In this document: positions 39,627 through 45,956 of the stretch, piece by piece
How positions within the stretch are numbered: position 1 is the first letter of the stretch
Layout of the letters: every line of letters starts with the position of its first letter
Source of the DNA: Bradyrhizobium sp. AS23.2
Lineage (GTDB): Bacteria > Pseudomonadota > Alphaproteobacteria > Rhizobiales > Xanthobacteraceae
NCBI RefSeq assembly: GCF_001908185.1
Contig: NZ_LGHM01000107.1
Coordinates: forward strand, 1 to 45,956
Direction of reading: 5' to 3'
DNA: 45,956 nt
Made by a program: the position numbers and the translations under genes
Notes under the pieces: generated by a model
What the model was told of the DNA's origin: nothing
The model's database searches: none
The model's input: only the letters and a program-made list of their open reading frames with translations

Positions 39627-41024
39627 GTGCAGATCATAAAGGCAGCCCTCGTTGCGGCGATTGGCGTCGTCGCTTTGATCTTCTGCCTCCTTCCCGGTTC
39701 AGCGGAGGAGAACCGCCGTCTCGCACTGACAGTTTCGATCGACGGAGCCATTGGTCCTGCGTCGGCCAGCTACGTGAAGGAGGCTTTGGCCGAGGCGGGC
39801 GAACGGCACGCCGAGGTCGTGATCCTGAGAATGAACACGCCCGGCGGTCTCAACTCCAGCATGCGCGAGATCATCGCGGATGTGCTCGCCTCGCCCGTCC
39901 CCGTCATCGGCTACGTCGCTCCGTCCGGCGCTCACGCGGCGAGCGCGGGGACCTATATCCTTTATGCGACCCACATCGCGGCGATGGCGCCAGGCACCAA
40001 TATTGGCGCCGCGACTCCGGTGCAGATTGGCGGGCCGCTGCCGGGTCTGCCAAGTGGTACCCCGGACAAGGGCGACAAGGACAAGAAGGACGGTGACCAG
40101 AAGGGAGAGCCAAAGGATGCCATGACGGCAAAGGTGACCAATGATGCGGTTGCCTTCATCCGCAGCCTTGCGGAGCTGCGCAACCGCAATGCGGACTGGG
40201 CCGAAAAAGCGGTCCGTGAGGCTGCCACGCTCTCTGCCAATGGCGCGCTCCAGGCACATGCCATCGATCTCATCGCGCGCGATCCGGCTGAATTGCTGAG
40301 AGAGCTCGATGGTCGTGTGGTGGAGGTTGCTGGCGGCAAGACGCTACGGCTCGCGACCAGGGATGATGTCGTCGAAGCCCTCGACCCCGGATGGATATCC
40401 CGCTTCCTGGCGGTCATCACCGATCCGAACGTGGCTTTCATTCTCCTGATGGTCGGTATCTACGGCCTGATCTTCGAGTTCATGTCTCCCGGTGCAGTCG
40501 CCCCGGGAGTCGTTGGCGCGATCTCCCTGCTGATTGGCCTCTATGCACTTAATTTGCTGCCCATCAACTATGCCGGCCTCGCCCTGATGTTGATCGGAAT
40601 CGTGCTCCTCACCATCGAGGCCTTCAATCCGACCGTGGTGATCGGTTTCGGAGGGATCATCGCATTCTTGCTGGGAGCGCTGATGCTGTTCAGGAGCGAG
40701 GCGCCCGGCTACCACCTGTCATGGTGGGTGATTGGCACCACTTCGGCTGTGTTCATCGGGCTTGCTCTCGTCGTGCTTGGTTCGCTTCGGCGGGTCGGCA
40801 GGGCTCCTGCACGGGTCGGCGCGCAGGCCATGCGGGGCTTGCCTGCGGAGGTTCTCGACTGGAACGGAACCGAAGGCCACGTCTTCACCCATGGTGAGCG
40901 CTGGCGGGCGCGCAGCGCCGAAACGTTCAAGCCCGGAGAGATGGTCGAAGTGGCCAACGTGGTCGATTTGACAGTGCTGATACAGCGCGCGCCAGCCCGG
41001 ACCGGCGAGGGAGGTATGTCATGA
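39627..41024 (+). CDS. NfeD-family membrane serine protease (465 aa)
   Basis: Long NfeD type with an N-terminal ClpP-like protease domain. A signal-like segment (AALVAAIGVVALIFCLLPGS) leads to LALTVSIDGAIGPASASYVK, LRMNTPGGLNSSMREI and the catalytic serine in APSGAHAASAGTYILYATHI. A charged linker (GDKDKKDGDQKGEPKD) follows, then four transmembrane helices from about residue 265 and a C-terminal OB-like domain ending near TVLIQRAP. I prefer GTG at 39627 (AAGGGAG 8 nt upstream) over ATG at 39603. It overlaps the slipin gene by four bases (ATGA), a known NfeD-slipin pair that works on membrane-protein quality control. Confidence 0.9.
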   Translation: MQIIKAALVAAIGVVALIFCLLPGSAEENRRLALTVSIDGAIGPASASYVKEALAEAGERHAEVVILRMNTPGGLNSSMREIIADVLASPVPVIGYVAPSGAHAASAGTYILYATHIAAMAPGTNIGAATPVQIGGPLPGLPSGTPDKGDKDKKDGDQKGEPKDAMTAKVTNDAVAFIRSLAELRNRNADWAEKAVREAATLSANGALQAHAIDLIARDPAELLRELDGRVVEVAGGKTLRLATRDDVVEALDPGWISRFLAVITDPNVAFILLMVGIYGLIFEFMSPGAVAPGVVGAISLLIGLYALNLLPINYAGLALMLIGIVLLTIEAFNPTVVIGFGGIIAFLLGALMLFRSEAPGYHLSWWVIGTTSAVFIGLALVVLGSLRRVGRAPARVGAQAMRGLPAEVLDWNGTEGHVFTHGERWRARSAETFKPGEMVEVANVVDLTVLIQRAPARTGEGGMS

Positions 41025-41782
41025 CGCTGGAGTTCCTGACCTATGCGGCGCTTGCGCTGCTCGTCATCATATTCCTATCCCAGGCAATTCGAATCCTGCG
41101 CGAATACGAACGTGGCGTCGTATTTACGCTCGGCCGTTTTACCGGCGTGAAGGGCCCGGGCCTCATCCTCCTCATTCCGGTCGTGCAGCAGCTCGTAAAG
41201 GTCGATCTGCGGGTGATGGTGCAGGTGGTGCCGCCCCAGGACGTGATTTCGCGGGACAACGTGTCCGTCAAGGTCAACGCCGTTCTGTACTTCCGCATCG
41301 TCGACCCCGAGCGCGCCATCATCAAGGTCGGTGATTATATGGCCGCGACCAGCCAGCTCGCCCAGACCACACTGCGCTCGGTGCTTGGCAAGCATGAGCT
41401 CGACGAGATGCTCGCCGAACGCGACCGGCTGAACGCCGACATCCAGGAGATCCTCGACAAGCAGACCGACGTCTGGGGCATCAAGGTCACCGGGATCGAG
41501 ATCAAGGACATCGATATCAACGAAACCATGGTGCGCGCGATCGCCAAACAGGCCGAGGCGGAGCGGTTGCGGCGCGCCAAGGTAATCAATGCGACAGGCG
41601 AGCAGCAGGCTGCCGAAAAGCTCGTCGAGGCGGGCCGGATTCTCGCGCAGGAGCCGCAGGCGATGCAGCTACGTTACTTCGCGGCTTTGCACGACATCGC
41701 GGGCGAACGGTCGTCGACCGTCGTCTTTCCGCTACCAATCGGCCTGCTCGACCATTTCATGCCGCGGCGTGACAACCCGTAG
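41021..41782 (+). CDS. Slipin, stomatin-like SPFH protein (253 aa)
   Basis: Membrane-anchored SPFH/band-7 protein that scaffolds the partner NfeD protease. A single N-terminal helix (FLTYAALALLVIIFLSQAIR) precedes the SPFH domain: EYERGVVFTLGRFTGVKGPG, DVISRDNVSVKVNAVLYFRI and LRSVLGKHELDEMLAERDRL, then IKVTGIEIKDIDINETMVRA. The coiled coil (AEAERLRRAKVINATGEQQA) follows. Its ATG lies inside the NfeD stop overlap. The C-terminal end (FPLPIGLLDHF) is typical. Confidence 0.93.
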   Translation: MTLEFLTYAALALLVIIFLSQAIRILREYERGVVFTLGRFTGVKGPGLILLIPVVQQLVKVDLRVMVQVVPPQDVISRDNVSVKVNAVLYFRIVDPERAIIKVGDYMAATSQLAQTTLRSVLGKHELDEMLAERDRLNADIQEILDKQTDVWGIKVTGIEIKDIDINETMVRAIAKQAEAERLRRAKVINATGEQQAAEKLVEAGRILAQEPQAMQLRYFAALHDIAGERSSTVVFPLPIGLLDHFMPRRDNP

Positions 41783-41815
41783 CCGGGCGCGCGCGGGGAG
41801 GACAGGCTGAGCAGC

Positions 41816-41858
41816 GGTAGGACGGGTTTCGTAAGAACTCTACCCATCCAACGTGCTT
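41816..41858. repeat. Degraded palindromic repeat related to family B
   Basis: GGTAGGACGGGTTTCGTAAG, followed by CTCTACCCATCC, resembles a worn copy of the GTAGGATGGGTAGAGCG element. It fills part of the space between the slipin and dehalogenase genes. Confidence 0.35.
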
Positions 41859-41921
41859 GAGCGGCAGCGTAAGGCAGCGTAGTGCATCCAGCGCAACGCG
41901 GCCAATCCATGGGAGGTTGAC

Positions 41922-42815
41922 TTGACGACGGTCTTGCGGACGCCGGATACACGTTTTCACGATCTTCCCGGATATCCCTTCGCGGCAAACTATTGCGACG
42001 ATCTCGCAGGTTATGCCGGCCTGCGCATGCACTATCTCGACGAGGGCACGAAGAACGCTCGCGTCGCGCTCTGTCTGCATGGGCAGCCGACGTGGAGCTA
42101 TCTCTACCGCAAGATGATTCCCGGCCTCGTATCCTCCGGCTATCGGGTCATCGCGCCGGACATGTTCGGCTTCGGTCGTTCCGACAAACCCGTCGACGAC
42201 GCCGTCTACACCTTCGACTTCCATCGCGACAGTCTCGTTGCGCTCATCCGCGCGCTCGATCTTCATCGCGTGACGCTGGTCTGTCAGGACTGGGGAGGCC
42301 TGCTCGGTCTCACCATTCCACCGGACATGCCGGATCGCTTCGAGGGGCTGCTGATCATGAACACGATGTTTGCGACCGGCGACCGCCCGCTCACCAAGGG
42401 CTTTCTCGACTGGCGTGCGTGGAATAACGCAAATCCGGACATGGCCGTTGGCAAGCTCCTTTCACGGGCCTGTCCGCAGCTTTCGTCCGCGGAAGCCGCC
42501 GCTTATGATGCGCCGTTCCCCGATGCCACCTACAAGGCCGGCGTGCGTCGATTCCCCAACCTCGTGCCCGACCATCCCGATGCCGGCGGTGCGGCGATGT
42601 CTCGCAAGGCCCGGGAGTGGTGGCGCACTGAATGGAGCGGCAGAACCGCGATGGTGATCGGTATGAGCGATCCCGTTCTTGGGCCCACCGTGATGGCGGA
42701 CATGCGCCGGGCGATCCGCAACTGCCCCGAGCCGGTAGAGCTCGCCGTTGCCGGACATTTTGTCCAGGAATGGGGTGAGGATGCTTTGCGCGGCGCGCTT
42801 CCGCAGCTGTCGTGA
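41922..42815 (+). CDS. Haloalkane dehalogenase, HLD-I/DhlA-like (297 aa)
   Basis: Alpha/beta hydrolase that displaces halide from haloalkanes with water. It follows Xanthobacter DhlA closely from memory: LCLHGQPTWSYLYRKMIPGL, VIAPDMFGFGRSDKPVDD, then the nucleophile elbow CQDWGG (D123, with W124 as the first halide-binding tryptophan), GMSDPVLGPTVM (acid D250) and AGHFVQEWGED (H279). W in FLDWRAW is a candidate second halide tryptophan. Start: TTG at 41922 behind GGGAGGTTGAC, a very strong ribosome-binding site; no ATG competes. Substrate specificity needs testing, and relatives with other hydrolase roles exist. Confidence 0.85.
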   Translation: MTTVLRTPDTRFHDLPGYPFAANYCDDLAGYAGLRMHYLDEGTKNARVALCLHGQPTWSYLYRKMIPGLVSSGYRVIAPDMFGFGRSDKPVDDAVYTFDFHRDSLVALIRALDLHRVTLVCQDWGGLLGLTIPPDMPDRFEGLLIMNTMFATGDRPLTKGFLDWRAWNNANPDMAVGKLLSRACPQLSSAEAAAYDAPFPDATYKAGVRRFPNLVPDHPDAGGAAMSRKAREWWRTEWSGRTAMVIGMSDPVLGPTVMADMRRAIRNCPEPVELAVAGHFVQEWGEDALRGALPQLS

Positions 42816-42832
42816 GCGATCGGCACACATGA

Positions 42833-42875
42833 CGAAGGGTGGGCTCTGCTGCGCTCCACCCATCCGGCACACCCC
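42833..42875. repeat. Degraded palindromic repeat related to family B
   Basis: GAAGGGTGGGCTC and GCTCCACCCATC form an imperfect inverted pair between the dehalogenase gene and the glnA terminator, like a short worn copy of the CGTAGGGTGGGC element. Confidence 0.35.
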
Positions 42876-42880
42876 AAATG

Positions 42881-42907
42881 AAAAAGGCGCCCCTTTCGGA
42901 GCGCCTT
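42881..42907 (-). terminator. Intrinsic terminator of glnA
   Basis: On the minus strand AAGGCGC and GCGCCTT form the outer stem (with inner CC/GG), and a run of five T follows. It lies 27 bp beyond the glnA stop codon. Confidence 0.85.
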
Positions 42908-42934
42908 CTGCTTCTCGCATACCGTTCGGGCCGC

Positions 42935-44344
42935 TTAGCCCGAATAGTACATGTCGAACTCGATCGGGTGCGGGGTCATTTCGAAGCGCTCGACCTCGGT
43001 CATCTTCAGCTCGATGAAAGCGTCGATGAAGTCGTCGTCGAACACGCCGCCGGCCTTCAGGAAGCCGCGGTCCTTGTCGAGGCTTTCGAGTGCCTCGCGC
43101 AGGCTGCCGCACACCGTCGGGATCTGCTTCAGCTCTTCCTTCGGCAAATCGTAGAGGTCCTTGTCCATCGCCGGACCCGGATCGATCTTGTTCTTGATGC
43201 CGTCGAGGCCGGCCATCAGCATCGCGGCGAAGGCGAGATACGGATTGGCGAGCGGATCGGGGAAGCGCACCTCGACACGCTTGGCCTTCGGCGAAGCGGT
43301 GTAGGGGATGCGGCAGGAGGCCGAGCGGTTGCGCGCGGAGTAGGCCAGCAGCACGGGGGCTTCATAGCCCGGAACCAGGCGCTTGTAGGAGTTGGTCGAC
43401 GGGTTGGTGAAGGCGTTGATCGCCTTGGCGTGCTTGATGATGCCGCCGATGTAGTGGAGGCAGGTCTCCGACAGGTCGGCATATTTGTTGCCGGCGAACA
43501 CCGGCTTGCCGTCCTTCCAGATCGACTGGTGCACGTGCATGCCCGAGCCGTTGTCGCCGTAGATCGGCTTCGGCATGAAGGTGGCGGTCTTGCCGTAGAT
43601 GTGCGCGACCTGGTGGATGCAGTACTTGTAGATCTGCATGTGGTCGGCCATCAGCGTCAGCGTGTCGAACTTCATGCCGAGCTCGTGCTGGGCGGAAGCG
43701 ACTTCGTGGTGATGCTTCTCGACCTTGACGCCCATCCTGGCCATGGCGCCGAGCATCTCCGAGCGCATGTCCTGCACGGAGTCCTGCGGCGGGACCGGGA
43801 AGTATCCGCCCTTGGTGCGGATGCGGTGGCCGAGATTGCCGCCTTCATATTCGGTGTCGGAGTTGGTCGGCAGCTCCGAGGAGTCGAGGCGGAAACCGGT
43901 GTTGTAGGGACCGCTCGAGAAGCGCACGTCGTCGAACACGAAGAACTCGGCTTCGGGGCCAACGAAGACGGTATCGCCCACGCCCATCGACTTCACCATC
44001 GCCTCGGCCTTCTTGGCGATGCCGCGGGGGTCGCGGTTGTAGGGCTCACCGGTGGTCGGCTCGAGCACGTCGCAGGTGATGACCATCGTGGTCTCGGCGA
44101 AGAACGGATCGATCGTCGCAGTCACCGGATCGGGCATCAGGGTCATGTCGGACTCGTTGATCGCCTTCCAGCCGGCGATCGAGGAGCCGTCGAACATCGT
44201 CCCTTCGGCGAAAATGTCTTCATCGATCATGCTGACGTCGAAGGTGACGTGCTGCCACTTGCCGCGCGGATCGGTGAAGCGCAGGTCGACGTATTTGACG
44301 TCGTTGTCCTTGATCGATTTCAGGACGTCTTTGGCGGTCTTCAT
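42935..44344 (-). CDS. glnA: Glutamine synthetase type I (469 aa)
   Basis: Assimilates ammonia by ATP-dependent glutamate amidation in the cytoplasm, as a dodecamer. The beta-grasp start runs to MFDGSSIAGWKAINESDMTL, followed by the catalytic barrel with GPEAEFFVFDDVRF, NGSGMHVHQSIWKDGK, VPGYEAPVLLAYSARNRSAS and RFPDPLANPYLAFAA. The adenylylation tyrosine is in KDLYDLPKEE, so GlnE control is expected. The ATG at 44344 is the family start, with AAGGGG upstream. It follows glnB by 153 bp on the same strand, the rhizobial glnBA order. Confidence 0.98.
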   Translation of the reverse strand: MKTAKDVLKSIKDNDVKYVDLRFTDPRGKWQHVTFDVSMIDEDIFAEGTMFDGSSIAGWKAINESDMTLMPDPVTATIDPFFAETTMVITCDVLEPTTGEPYNRDPRGIAKKAEAMVKSMGVGDTVFVGPEAEFFVFDDVRFSSGPYNTGFRLDSSELPTNSDTEYEGGNLGHRIRTKGGYFPVPPQDSVQDMRSEMLGAMARMGVKVEKHHHEVASAQHELGMKFDTLTLMADHMQIYKYCIHQVAHIYGKTATFMPKPIYGDNGSGMHVHQSIWKDGKPVFAGNKYADLSETCLHYIGGIIKHAKAINAFTNPSTNSYKRLVPGYEAPVLLAYSARNRSASCRIPYTASPKAKRVEVRFPDPLANPYLAFAAMLMAGLDGIKNKIDPGPAMDKDLYDLPKEELKQIPTVCGSLREALESLDKDRGFLKAGGVFDDDFIDAFIELKMTEVERFEMTPHPIEFDMYYSG

Positions 44345-44497
44345 GCATACCCCTTTTGGCTCTGCAGGTCGGTTTTCAGGTGAGCAAGATTGTTCTCGCT
44401 TTTGGCGAGTTCGCGCGCGATCGCGCAAATGAAATCAGGCCGCCGAAGCAGCCTTAATCTCCTGTAAGAGTGTCGCAAAATTCGGATAGCACCCGGC

Positions 44498-44836
44498 TCA
44501 GATAGCGTCCAGCCCGGATTCGCCGGTCCGGATGCGGATCGCCTCTTCGATGTTCGAGACAAAGATCTTGCCGTCACCGATGCGACCGGTCTGCGCAGCG
44601 CGGCGGATCGCGTCGATGGCACGCTCGACGAGGTCGTCGCCGATCACGATCTCGATCTTCACCTTGGGCAGGAAGTCGACGATGTATTCTGCGCCGCGGT
44701 AAAGCTCGGCATGGCCCTTCTGGCGGCCGAAGCCCTTTGCCTCGGTGACGGTGATGCCCTGAAGGCCGACTTCCTGAAGCGCTTCCTTCACCTCGTCGAG
44801 CTTGAACGGCTTGATGATGGCTTCGATTTTCTTCAC
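44498..44836 (-). CDS. glnB: Nitrogen regulatory protein P-II (112 aa)
   Basis: Trimeric sensor of 2-oxoglutarate, ATP/ADP and glutamine that controls GlnE, NtrB and other targets. KKIEAIIKPFKLDEVKEALQ and the T-loop GHAELYRGAEYIVDFLPKVK with the uridylylation site Y51 are intact, and ERAIDAIRRAAQTGRIGDGK and VSNIEEAIRIRTGE complete the fold. GTG at 44836 has GGGAGG upstream and gives the standard 112 residues; an ATG at 44869 gives a non-family extension. A sigma-54 promoter match lies 170 bp upstream. Confidence 0.97.
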   Translation of the reverse strand: MKKIEAIIKPFKLDEVKEALQEVGLQGITVTEAKGFGRQKGHAELYRGAEYIVDFLPKVKIEIVIGDDLVERAIDAIRRAAQTGRIGDGKIFVSNIEEAIRIRTGESGLDAI

Positions 44837-45216
44837 TGCGCGCCTCCCGGCCTTTCGATCAAATAGCAACGTCTTCGTCAGGATGCGCTTTTCTCACGCA
44901 TGATCTTGTCTTCGCTAGGCCGGGATGCCTGGTCAACCCGGCGGCCGCCAGTCACACCCTGATAAGATGCCAGTGAGCACGACGAACCGAAGCGGCTTCC
45001 TCGAAAGCAGGGTCTATGCCAAATTGCAAATGCCCTGATTATTGGAGCGTTATCAGCCTTTTAACGAGCATCTCTGATAGGTGGAGCCGGCCGACCCAAA
45101 ATAGCGCAGACTACAAAATAGGCAAACAGTTCAATATCTGTGCAGATCGATGCTTCGTCGGCCGGATCGGCACAGAAGATGCCTGTTGAAGAGGCGTTTG
45201 TACCAGGGAAGTGGCA
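44837..45216. other. Divergent region between glnB and the NAD(P)H-hydrate repair gene
   Basis: No gene is visible in 380 bases. It holds the sigma-54 promoter match at 45006-45021, and beyond it AT-richer patches (CTACAAAATAGGCAAACAG near 45110) where upstream activator sites or the promoter for the rightward gene could lie. I could not pick out a convincing NtrC-binding palindrome. Confidence 0.4.
45006..45021 (-). promoter_or_regulatory. Sigma-54 (-24/-12) promoter match for glnB-glnA
   Basis: On the minus strand TGGCATAGACCCTGCT fits the sigma-54 consensus TGGCAC-N5-TTGC. The GG of the -24 box and the GC of the -12 box are both present at the right spacing, with only two other positions off. 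It lies about 170 bp before the glnB start. NtrC-dependent promoters drive glnB in Bradyrhizobium as I recall, which fits nitrogen control of this operon. Confidence 0.65.
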
Positions 45217-45956
45217 TGGAAGTTCTGACCAACGCTGAAATGCAGCGGGCTGACCAACTCAGCATCACGGCCGGCACGCCCGGTTTCAAGCTGATGCTCA
45301 GTGCGGGTCAGGCGGTCGCCGAAGCCGCCAACGCACTGGTGGAGGAGGGGCCGATCCTGATCGTGGCTGGCCCCGGCAACAATGGCGGCGACGGGTTTGT
45401 TGCGGCCGCCGAGCTCGCCGCTCAGGGGCGCGACGTCTCGGTGATCCTGATGTGCGAGCGCGATCAGCTCCGGGGTGATGCGGCCTCAGCCGCGCGCGGC
45501 TGGAAATATCCGGTGCTGCCGTTCAACCCGCAGGCGATCGGAAAGCCCGCGCTGATCATCGACGCGCTGTTCGGCGCGGGCCTCAGCCGTTCCGTCGATG
45601 GCGAGGCGCGCGCGATGATCGAGGCGATCAACGCCAACGGCGCGCCGGTGCTAGCCGTCGACCTGCCGAGCGGCATCAATGGCACCAGCGCGGCCGTGAT
45701 GGGCACCGCGGTGAATGCCGCCGAAACCGTCACCTTCTTCCGCAAGAAGCCGGCCCACCTGCTGCTGCCGGGCCGCATGCATTGCGGCCGTGTGCGTGTC
45801 GCCGACATCGGCATCGACGCGCAGGTGCTGGACGAGATCGCGCCGCAGACTTTCGAGAACGATCCGGATTTCTGGGGCGCCGCCTTTCCGGTGCCGCGCA
45901 TCGACGGTCACAAATATGCGCGAGGCCATGTGCTGGCCGTCTCGGGCGATGCGGCC
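45217..45956 (+). CDS. nnr: Bifunctional NAD(P)H-hydrate repair enzyme, 5' part (runs off window)
   Basis: Repairs damaged NAD(P)H hydrates: the epimerase (YjeF_N) domain acts first and the ADP-dependent dehydratase second. The epimerase is complete, with ILIVAGPGNNGGDGFVAAAE (the GxGNNGGDG motif) and LIIDALFGAGLSR, AVDLPSGINGTSA. From HKYARGHVLAVSGDA the start of the dehydratase domain is visible before the window ends. The ATG at 45217 has AGGGAAG upstream. A housekeeping gene; nothing in it links to the nitrogen genes next door. Confidence 0.9.

Noticed and set aside
42839..44383. 514-aa plus-strand open frame opposite glnA
   Set aside because: Shadow of glnA codon bias; glnA on the minus strand has every family signature.
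44345..44497. Second sigma-54 promoter between glnB and glnA
   Set aside because: No GG/GC pair at the required spacing was found on the minus strand; glnA is probably read through from glnB or has another promoter.
1..45956. CRISPR array, rRNA genes, IS transposases
   Set aside because: No regularly spaced direct repeats, no rRNA motifs and no transposase signatures were seen in the window.

Overview
This window looks like the chromosome of a Bradyrhizobium-type alphaproteobacterium (Nitrobacteraceae, Hyphomicrobiales). The reasons are high GC throughout, a Porin_2-type outer-membrane porin, a GcrA cell-cycle regulator, a DUF2842 protein, the glnB-glnA order, and many intergenic palindromic repeats of the kinds common in that genus. 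This is family-level recognition by eye; no database search was run.

Layout. (a) 1-3095 is the right-hand end of an integrated element: two small hypothetical genes, a truncated primase-polymerase remnant, an AlpA-like excisionase and a P4-type tyrosine integrase, ending in a 50-nt 3' piece of a tRNA-Pro(GGG) gene that is the likely attachment site. (b) 3.1-4.9 kb is gene-poor and decayed: a multiply frameshifted TetR remnant, another gene tail, and one small secreted protein. (c) 5.2-9.1 kb holds a DapA-family lyase/synthase, an SDR oxidoreductase, a frameshifted alpha/beta hydrolase and a MarR regulator. (d) 9.5-13.2 kb holds a porin, a candidate small RNA with two CCTCC motifs, gcrA and a formamidase-family gene. 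(e) 13.4-19.4 kb holds a DUF218 membrane protein, a DUF169 protein, two tandem saccharopine-dehydrogenase-like paralogues, and a flavin monooxygenase divergent from a MarR regulator.

(f) 19.3-28.5 kb is a polysaccharide locus: O-antigen ligase/polymerase-like protein, polyprenyl-phosphate glycosyl-1-phosphate transferase, family-4 glycosyltransferase, Wzz/GumC-type co-polymerase, BcsL/CelD-type acyltransferase and a polysaccharide-deacetylase homologue. Two of these look like pseudoenzymes. The co-polymerase carries a fused kinase-like domain without a Walker A lysine. The deacetylase homologue has lost all three metal ligands. This is the most unusual part of the window.

(g) 28.5-34 kb holds DUF2842, heme A synthase (ctaA), a frameshifted small secreted protein, O-acetylhomoserine sulfhydrylase, a CoA-binding protein, an enoyl-CoA hydratase and a thioesterase. 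(h) 34-39.3 kb holds rplM-rpsI with promoter and terminator, a GGEEF diguanylate cyclase, small proteins, an AI-2E-family permease and a PuuD-like amidotransferase. (i) 39.4-42.8 kb holds an NfeD-slipin pair and a DhlA-like haloalkane dehalogenase. (j) 42.9-45.96 kb holds glnB-glnA (reverse strand) behind a strong sigma-54 promoter match, and the start of a bifunctional NAD(P)H-hydrate repair enzyme that runs off the window.

Several apparent single-base frameshifts (near 7960 and 29919) could be real decay or assembly errors; read data would decide.
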